40,435 bases of DNA, taken from the IMG/VR virus record IMGVR_UViG_3300042090_000759, positions 1 to 40,435 of that record. One strand, written 5' to 3'. The notes under the pieces are model-generated. The model was given only the letters and a program-made list of their open reading frames with translations, did no database searches and was not told the origin of the DNA. Made by a program: the position numbers and the translations under genes. How positions within the stretch are numbered: position 1 is the first letter of the stretch; each line of letters begins with the position of its first letter. This DNA comes from a virus. Below are positions 30,079 to 37,013 of this stretch, in pieces.

Positions 30079-32883
30079 TTATGCCAACATTTGAGAAGGA
30101 TTTAGATCTAAAATGGCACTATGAAATTCAATTTCTGCAAACTGATTTGTAAGAGTAGGGTCTCTCATTTGCGTATCACTCATAGTAAAACCTATCTGCA
30201 CAGTATCTCCAATCAATGAAGTATTCATTCTATGCCATATGGCTTCCTGTTGAGCTGCTGTAACCATTTGTAGGTTTATATTTGCAGGAGTTAACCCTAA
30301 ATTAGTGCTTTCAGGGCATGTATAAAGGACAGTACTATAAACTAAAGAATTATTTGGAGAATTAGGATCGGGATAAATAGGCCCCATGTTAAAGGCTGAG
30401 TTATTGAATGGATTTAATGAAATGGGATTCTGACTCAAGAATATAAGCAAAGTAATCTGTGATTTAGCTGTAGTGGTAAATAAATATTGTTGTGGTCCCA
30501 TTCTCGTTTTTCTTCCCAAATCCCAAGCAACTGGGAATTGCTTTGTTTGAATAAATGGAATGTACATTCGAGTAATAACACCACCGCCAAGATATGTACC
30601 AGAACCACTAATTGAAGGATTCAAAACAAAAGTGTTCGTAGTTATTGTTTGAACAGAAAAAACTTTTCCATTAACTAATGCTCCAATCGTTCCAAGTACT
30701 CCACTAATTGTTATATAATCATCGTCATTTAGGCAGTGGTTTGGGCTAGTAATCTGAGATCCCGAAAAGCTCTGAATATCAAGTGTTGGTGATTCATTTG
30801 TCCCTTCTTCTCTAAAAACAATAAAACCTTGTTGATTTCCAGCTATAACCTGTTGCTGCAATAATGTAGAAGAGCCAGAATTCCAGGGTTCGTTCCATTG
30901 TCCCCATGTAGCAAATACAGTTCCTATAGTTGCCCAAGTATAACCTGTACGTCTTCTAAATAATCCATACGTGGTATAACATTCGTTGAAAATACCCCAC
31001 GAATTGTCTCTATAGTTATATTGTAGAGTCTGATTGGGAAATTTATTTGACCACTCATTACTAGGATATGTAAAATATATCCATTCACTAATAAAATCCC
31101 TCTGAGAGCACACTCTCTCTGTGCCATTATTTAAAAGACTTATCTCAAAAACTTGATCAGGAGTCTCAATATCAATTCTCTGCGCTTGTGTTTGGCTAGT
31201 GATTATAAACCCACGATTTCCACGGCTAATGACACCTTGATCCATAGTGATAGAGGAAAATGTAGATGATGACCCTAATTCACTATTTACCGTAAAGAAA
31301 TTGAAGGGAACTATGTCATTTCCTGAAGCGATTAATCGAGTCTGAAAGCTATTGAAACCCACAATTAAAACATCTTCATTTGCTCCCACTGTAACTATAG
31401 GTTGATCATATCCAGCTACGATAAATCCGCCGAATCCTGTTGAATCTTCGAAATAAGCAGAAGGTGTTGCCGTTTGATTGACAGGTACTAGAATAGGTTG
31501 ATAAGTAAAGCCATTGGGTCCAGGATCTTCCGGAGGATTTGTGGGTGTATCTGCCGTTGATGAAGGAGCATTCGTATATGAGCATGTATAATAAGACGTG
31601 CCATTTTGACTATAGATAACTGTATCTTGAAGATAAATAGGACTTCCAGAAGATGTCTGGACAACTGGACCTAAAAATAACAGGCGATCTTTGAAAGGTA
31701 CAATCATTCTTGCACCTACAAGATAATAAATAGCTGATGGTAAATTAGATATCGAGTAAGAAAGATTGGATAATGGAGGCGCGAAATTTACCCAGCCATT
31801 ATTAGTGGTGTTAGGATTACCATCATACCAGCGTAGGCAGTCTTTTGCGGTATTAGATCTATTCGTAAGATATTGAGCAATACCTCCAGTTCCATTCGTG
31901 GTTATTGTGGCATTTGGAAAAGTAACCACAACATTATTTGAATTTGTTACCGTTGTGACATATCCAGTTTGAAAGTTTATTCCTGTTGTTGTGACTACCT
32001 CATTGATAAATAAAAAATCACCCACAACTAATCCATGACCGGTTATCTGTAAACTAACAACGGCTGGCCCAGAATTGGATGTTATAGTGACAGTTACAAT
32101 CGGTTTAAATTGCATGCTGATATTAGTTGTAGAAAAAACACCGCTGGTAATAGCAATACCATTTGTCGCCCACAAGGCCCCTTGATAGTTAACAGTCCAG
32201 AATTGTTGGTAATCTGCTCCGTTCCATGTCGTTGCCGTATCGGTTGACTTTTGAACATAATTGGTATAAGAAGCAGTAGCTGGCGGGTTTTTGTAGAAGC
32301 TCACGTCGCTAATGGCATATGGTTGATTTGTGTTTATATTGTAAGAATAGGACGTGTCAAAGGCTAGCGTCCCAGGAAATTGATTAACCTCTAAAATCAA
32401 GTCCTCAAGACCCATGACAGGCAATGTTGGATAATAAGATAATGCATATACATGAACGTTAGAATTATTTTGTCCACTGTTGAGCAATGTGACATCACCT
32501 GTGGCATAATTAATTGTTCCTGTGCCTCCCGATCCATTACTAAGAGTTCCATCGGGCGGGACTGGTTCAATATAAGTTCCATCTGAATTCACGTGTATTT
32601 GAACTGAACCCTGTACGATGGAAGGGTTGGATTCAGGTATTGATAAAGCCGTAAATAGATTTCCTGTGTAGTTACCCGATCCATCAGTCATACCTATTAA
32701 AGGCTGACCGACTATAGCTCTTTGAAGTTGTCCTAAAAATGATGTTCCACGCTTTCTCTTAACCCTTCCCCTCCATTGATAAGCATTTTGAAGCACAGGA
32801 AATGAGTCGTTATCAATATTAAAAGCTGTTCTATCTGTACGTATACCCTTGTTAATCGGGCCTATGACTAGCTTTTGACCCAT
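30079..32883 (-). CDS. tail hub / stabilisation protein, 934 aa
   Basis: The N-terminus (GPINKGIRTDRTAFNIDNDS, then FPVLQNAYQWRGRVKRKRG) is typical of large tail-tube/hub proteins that stabilise the head-tail junction (P22 gp10-like or tail tubular B type). The rest is β-rich with many Asn/Thr/Ser and short repeats (TTNGTGGIAQYLTNRS). It follows the connector and precedes the ejection block, as gp10 does in P22. No catalytic motif. The family call rests on position and N-terminal pattern. Confidence 0.7.
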   Translation of the reverse strand: MGQKLVIGPINKGIRTDRTAFNIDNDSFPVLQNAYQWRGRVKRKRGTSFLGQLQRAIVGQPLIGMTDGSGNYTGNLFTALSIPESNPSIVQGSVQIHVNSDGTYIEPVPPDGTLSNGSGGTGTINYATGDVTLLNSGQNNSNVHVYALSYYPTLPVMGLEDLILEVNQFPGTLAFDTSYSYNINTNQPYAISDVSFYKNPPATASYTNYVQKSTDTATTWNGADYQQFWTVNYQGALWATNGIAITSGVFSTTNISMQFKPIVTVTITSNSGPAVVSLQITGHGLVVGDFLFINEVVTTTGINFQTGYVTTVTNSNNVVVTFPNATITTNGTGGIAQYLTNRSNTAKDCLRWYDGNPNTTNNGWVNFAPPLSNLSYSISNLPSAIYYLVGARMIVPFKDRLLFLGPVVQTSSGSPIYLQDTVIYSQNGTSYYTCSYTNAPSSTADTPTNPPEDPGPNGFTYQPILVPVNQTATPSAYFEDSTGFGGFIVAGYDQPIVTVGANEDVLIVGFNSFQTRLIASGNDIVPFNFFTVNSELGSSSTFSSITMDQGVISRGNRGFIITSQTQAQRIDIETPDQVFEISLLNNGTERVCSQRDFISEWIYFTYPSNEWSNKFPNQTLQYNYRDNSWGIFNECYTTYGLFRRRTGYTWATIGTVFATWGQWNEPWNSGSSTLLQQQVIAGNQQGFIVFREEGTNESPTLDIQSFSGSQITSPNHCLNDDDYITISGVLGTIGALVNGKVFSVQTITTNTFVLNPSISGSGTYLGGGVITRMYIPFIQTKQFPVAWDLGRKTRMGPQQYLFTTTAKSQITLLIFLSQNPISLNPFNNSAFNMGPIYPDPNSPNNSLVYSTVLYTCPESTNLGLTPANINLQMVTAAQQEAIWHRMNTSLIGDTVQIGFTMSDTQMRDPTLTNQFAEIEFHSAILDLNPSQMLA

Positions 32884-32889
32884 GAAGCC

Positions 32890-33498
32890 TCAGATTTGAA
32901 GAACTAAAAAATTAAATGTTGGCGTTACACTGATTACAGATGAAGATAAAGCGGTAAATGTCAAAATATTTGACACAAAAGTATAGCCTAAAGCTTGAAC
33001 ACTAAAAGATCCAAAGATGAAAACAGCTACATTATTCGTAGTAGTTGTATTTGAATTTAGGGTTATTTGAAATGAGGTATTAGGGCTTCCAACAGTTTGC
33101 ACAATGCTTCCATTCACGTTATACTGAATACTTGGAGTAATATTGCCAGAAGTAGAACTGCTCACAAACGATCCAAAAGAACGAATAGCACTTAAAGGGA
33201 AGGCTCTAGCTAGAGCATTTTGAAAATAATATTGAGCATTTGTATTATCTGCTACGCCAGCCGCTGGATATGCTACCGATGGGTGATTAGCTCCTCCATC
33301 TGAAGGTAATACAGGCGATCTATAATCGGGAAATCCAGTTTGAAGATGAGATCCACCATTATTCGAATTATAACTAATGTGGTCTACTGCCCAAATTGAA
33401 TTTTCTGAACCGGTATTTTCCAACATATCAGGTTGATCAATGGAAGGGTTATTATCTGTAGCAGGAACACCAGTATTGAATGGAAAATTATTGCTCAT
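32890..33498 (-). CDS. unknown structural protein, 202 aa
   Basis: Asn/Ser-rich N-terminus (NFPFNTGVPATDNNPSIDQP), then a β domain (FQITLNSNTTTTNNVAVFIF). Probably a tail or adaptor component. It overlaps the connector gene by 4 nt and lies 6 nt before the hub. No family recognised. Confidence 0.65.
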   Translation of the reverse strand: MSNNFPFNTGVPATDNNPSIDQPDMLENTGSENSIWAVDHISYNSNNGGSHLQTGFPDYRSPVLPSDGGANHPSVAYPAAGVADNTNAQYYFQNALARAFPLSAIRSFGSFVSSSTSGNITPSIQYNVNGSIVQTVGSPNTSFQITLNSNTTTTNNVAVFIFGSFSVQALGYTFVSNILTFTALSSSVISVTPTFNFLVLQI

Positions 33499-34682
33499 AT
33501 TCCGCCTCCGCCAAAATTGTTAAATCCTCCCTGACCATAGTTCATCCCTTGACTATAAATTGTCTCTGTTCTAGTTGAGGTAAATTGTCTTTGACTGCGC
33601 TTCCATACCAGCTCTTGTTGCCTCTTAAACTCAGGCTCATAAAATTGAAATTGCTCTATATCTCCAGTATCCAAAAGTATCTTTCTCGCAGCTCCTCGCG
33701 CAATGTATTCGGCCATATAACCAAAAGGCATAGAGATTGGGTCGTTAAAAAATGCTGCTGGGGACAAATAGGCATCCAATTCAACGAGATATTGCTGATC
33801 TGGAGGAGAACGAATGTATAAAATATTGTTGTAAAAGCACACCGCACGAGGTAAACCGGTTTGAAAATAATAAGCCTGGGCATTGATTTGTGCCCCTGGA
33901 GGAATATTTACTGGAAACGTCACATTAACGACACCAGAAAGGTAATTCACTGTGTTATTTAATGGTCCATAAGTACCTAGAGATGTATTTCCTATAGTAT
34001 TATTGTTTCCTGGAATCATCAATAAACCTAGATTTGCATTAGTGGTATAAAATTGACCACTATCAGCGACAACCACACTATTGCCATTTGCATCAATAGT
34101 CGTTAAATAAAATGCCGGAAACGTGTTAGCTGCAGGAATATTGGTATTTAAATCAGTGACACGAGGAGGATCTACGTTTTGTCCTGTAGAAATTATCCCA
34201 GTAATATCAACATGACCTCTAAGAATACAATTTACAGGCGGATTTAACGGAACCGGAGGAGCCGACAAAATAGGCAATTGAATAGTATAAGATGACCCTC
34301 CATTACCGGTGGCCACAACTTGCATCAATTGCAGCACAGGAGGATATATATTGAAAAAACTATTCTTTTGAGTCTGAAATGATACCCTTACACCATTTAC
34401 ATAAACAGGTTCTAAAAATCCCTGATACATGGGATACATGCCTATTGTCTGTCCCCCTGGTTCAGTCTGAGGGTTATACATAGGCATGTTGTATTGATCG
34501 ACCCCTGGAACTGTCTGAAACTGGTATTTTGTCTTAAGGTCGAATAACTGCATCTCTGCGCTGACATCACTTATCCAGAATCTGTTGACATAATCTATAA
34601 GTAAATTATCTGTTATAGATGAATTAGAAGGACTTTTTATGATCCTGCGGATGTATGTCAAAATATCAGAAAGAAAATTCAT
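33495..34682 (-). CDS. head-tail connector / adaptor protein, 395 aa
   Basis: MNFLSDILTYIRRIIKSPSN begins a helical connector-like domain (SSITDNLLIDYVNRFWISDV) seen in head-completion proteins of P22 gp4 / T7 gp11 type. The large middle part is β-rich (insertion domain), and the C-terminus returns to helices (RKILLDTGDIEQFQFYEPE) ending in a Gly/Asn/Phe tail. It would seal the portal and anchor the tail. Overlaps the 198-aa gene by 4 nt. Confidence 0.7.
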   Translation of the reverse strand: MNFLSDILTYIRRIIKSPSNSSITDNLLIDYVNRFWISDVSAEMQLFDLKTKYQFQTVPGVDQYNMPMYNPQTEPGGQTIGMYPMYQGFLEPVYVNGVRVSFQTQKNSFFNIYPPVLQLMQVVATGNGGSSYTIQLPILSAPPVPLNPPVNCILRGHVDITGIISTGQNVDPPRVTDLNTNIPAANTFPAFYLTTIDANGNSVVVADSGQFYTTNANLGLLMIPGNNNTIGNTSLGTYGPLNNTVNYLSGVVNVTFPVNIPPGAQINAQAYYFQTGLPRAVCFYNNILYIRSPPDQQYLVELDAYLSPAAFFNDPISMPFGYMAEYIARGAARKILLDTGDIEQFQFYEPEFKRQQELVWKRSQRQFTSTRTETIYSQGMNYGQGGFNNFGGGGI

Positions 34683-35275
34683 GCAGCAAAACTATTTGCC
34701 CCCATGAAAATAGATCTCTGTGTACTTACTGGCAATGCATCTAGTCTTTGGATCGTGGTATCTACCGCCATCTGACCATATTGAGCCGTCATTCCATCAT
34801 CAGACACTTTCTTAGATTCATCCATGACAAGCCTATGATAGGACGAGCGTTTAATCTTCTCGGCCACAAAACGAGGTGCCCATACTGGTTTATTTACAGG
34901 AATCACCCACTCTTGCGCTGGCATACCTGGAAATGGCTTTGTCCAAAACTCAATCGCTTCTCCTACGATTTCATTATTATAGGCTTTGAAATGCACATAT
35001 TCACTCTGAAAGTTGTAATCGTTACGGAATTTTTCGTTGAATTTCTCTATCGAACCTATGCTACGACGAGGTTTGATATAAATATCTTTAGACTTAGCGA
35101 GATCAACCTGTGCAATAGGAGCAAATTTTTCCCTCTCCGCAGGTTTAGCTTCTGCATTCATTCTATCAAGTGTTAGTGACTTGATGTTTTCATCGAATTT
35201 TTCAAACTGAGTCGCGGCTTTATCGAGTTCTTTTTCTGCGAGTGAACCAACGACTTTGGGTTTTTCTAAGGACAT
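34679..35275 (-). CDS. unknown virion-cluster protein, 198 aa
   Basis: The N-terminal third is charged and coiled (ELDKAATQFEKFDENIKSLT); the C-terminal two thirds are compact with a Pro/Trp-rich core (FWTKPFPGMPAQEWVIPVNK). It sits between small capsid-associated genes and the connector. No motif of known enzymes. Probably a minor capsid or assembly protein. Confidence 0.65.
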   Translation of the reverse strand: MSLEKPKVVGSLAEKELDKAATQFEKFDENIKSLTLDRMNAEAKPAEREKFAPIAQVDLAKSKDIYIKPRRSIGSIEKFNEKFRNDYNFQSEYVHFKAYNNEIVGEAIEFWTKPFPGMPAQEWVIPVNKPVWAPRFVAEKIKRSSYHRLVMDESKKVSDDGMTAQYGQMAVDTTIQRLDALPVSTQRSIFMGANSFAA

Positions 35276-35344
35276 AGGTCACCTCAAAGTTAAATATTTA
35301 ATTCCATTTATACTCTTATTTTGAGCATAGGGCAAATTAAAAAT

Positions 35345-35761
35345 TCAAATTGGACTTATGTTGATGAAACTGGCTGGAATATCTAATGATTGGAAGTTTG
35401 GACCTTGGGCATTTATCTGGCCTGAATTTACGTCCCCTATAGCCATGATTTGCGCTTGTGTGGTTGCGCTTGATGCTATGTATGGGTCGTATGTCTTGCT
35501 GTTGATATTTATTACAACCTGATTCAGTTCTGGTACGTCTATGACCAATGCTTGCTGTTCGTTAAGTTGACGGCAACCGAATGTCGGCGGGATTATCAAA
35601 CGAACTTGTTGGCCTACCAAATAATTTACATTTTGAGTTGTAGTAATAGTCGTCACAGATCCCAACGTTATAGCACTTATCACAAAGCGACTAGGCTGGT
35701 AGTACTGAGCCATGATTGGCACGTTCTGATAGGCAGCTTTTGGGCCAGGAGGAAATGACAT
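35345..35761 (-). CDS. small capsid-associated protein, 138 aa
   Basis: β-rich with VSVTTITTTQNVNYLVGQQV-like pattern and QVRLIIPPTFGCRQLNEQQ. Parts of it resemble the larger 389-aa gene just upstream, for example VGQ(Q/E)VRL/GFRIP followed by a Cys-Glu/Asn motif and IDVP/VTSV. The two may be paralogues of a decoration protein. It lies between capsid and connector genes. Confidence 0.65.
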   Translation of the reverse strand: MSFPPGPKAAYQNVPIMAQYYQPSRFVISAITLGSVTTITTTQNVNYLVGQQVRLIIPPTFGCRQLNEQQALVIDVPELNQVVININSKTYDPYIASSATTQAQIMAIGDVNSGQINAQGPNFQSLDIPASFINISPI

Positions 35762-35834
35762 ATAGACCTAATGGGTGAAGGATTTTACCCCTCCACCCAA
35801 AATACACAAATATTAAATATTTTAATACTTAATA

Positions 35835-37004
35835 TTAATTGTAAGCATAGTCCGAAAGGTACGCAACCCAGTAGACTACGTTGGTGCTTGCCCCTACCAA
35901 ATTCGCAGTTGTAAGAACCCTACCTGCACCAGAACCAATAATGAAACCTGCTGAGGTGTTATTAATATAAGCCCCAGAAATTGCAGGACCATTAATCGTT
36001 GGAGATGAAAGCAATTGGTTTTCACCAAAAACGTTTGGCGATGGATAGAGTTGAGTACCACTATACAACGTCCCACCAGTATTGATATCACCCACCGCAA
36101 ACACTTCAGGAAACCTCAATCCAGGGAATGAGGCAAACGTCTGATTCACGTTAAATGCTGTCAATGTCCCAGAATAATTAAATGTAAAGCTGCAGTTGTT
36201 CGTTGCCGTATCAACCGAAGTTACATAAAAATATTGAGGGAATCCAGGAGTTTGATTAGCAGGATATGTAGTTGGTAATACATTAAGTTCTCCAGCACAC
36301 CAAGCTTTTGGAATCCTGAATCCAATTTCTTGACCTACAACAAAATTGCAAGCTGCTGTCGTTTTAACAGTCACTACGCCATTAGATTGTGAAATAGACC
36401 ACGGCACAGATACACCAGGTACATAAAGAGCAGGATATAAGATTTGCTTAAATCCAGCAGCTCCAGTTGCTGAGCCATCAATTGCCGTTAAATTGGAACT
36501 ATTACCTACCCAACCTACTGTAAAAGTAGTCGTAGAACCTACCGAAAGAACTTCAAAAGGAATACCAGCAATTTGCTGCATACCTGTTGTTGACGTTTCG
36601 TACAAGTTCTGGAATGTAACCCAGTTACCCGGAGCCAATCCATGAGCCGAAGTTGTAGTCACTGTCAACACAGTAGCACTAGTCTTTGCAATTCCACCAG
36701 AATCACCCAGCAATACTAAAGGACCGTATTGAAGAGATAAACCTGCTGAAAATGTGCTAATACCACCTGTTGAAACAACATCATAAATCAGTGCTGGTGT
36801 GGCATTATACCCTTCTACTACTGCAAAACCCTGTCCCATAGAAACATCCCATTTAGCTGAGATGATATTTTGAGACGTTGCATTTGTATTAGCCAAGGTA
36901 TAGTTAGTCATTTCTATCCTATCAGGTTGAAACGGCAAATTAACAGCTTGCGCGTTACCTGTAGAAGTAAAATGCCCTTTCGCAATTCTTGAATATTCAG
37001 CCAT
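35835..37004 (-). CDS. capsid-associated structural protein, 389 aa
   Basis: The protein directly after the major capsid gene (9-nt gap). β-rich, Thr/Ala/Val/Asn-rich; the N-terminus IAKGHFTSTGNAQAVNLPFQ and internal VGQEIGFRIPKAWCAGELN are characteristic strings. Decoration, vertex or minor capsid proteins commonly occupy this place. No catalytic motif. The related 138-aa protein follows, so the pair may form a complex on the capsid. Confidence 0.7.
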   Translation of the reverse strand: MAEYSRIAKGHFTSTGNAQAVNLPFQPDRIEMTNYTLANTNATSQNIISAKWDVSMGQGFAVVEGYNATPALIYDVVSTGGISTFSAGLSLQYGPLVLLGDSGGIAKTSATVLTVTTTSAHGLAPGNWVTFQNLYETSTTGMQQIAGIPFEVLSVGSTTTFTVGWVGNSSNLTAIDGSATGAAGFKQILYPALYVPGVSVPWSISQSNGVVTVKTTAACNFVVGQEIGFRIPKAWCAGELNVLPTTYPANQTPGFPQYFYVTSVDTATNNCSFTFNYSGTLTAFNVNQTFASFPGLRFPEVFAVGDINTGGTLYSGTQLYPSPNVFGENQLLSSPTINGPAISGAYINNTSAGFIIGSGAGRVLTTANLVGASTNVVYWVAYLSDYAYN

Positions 37005-37013
37005 GATACCCTC

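Noticed and set aside
34748-35176. 142-aa + strand ORF
   Set aside because: Antisense of a structural gene, without ribosome site or family likeness.
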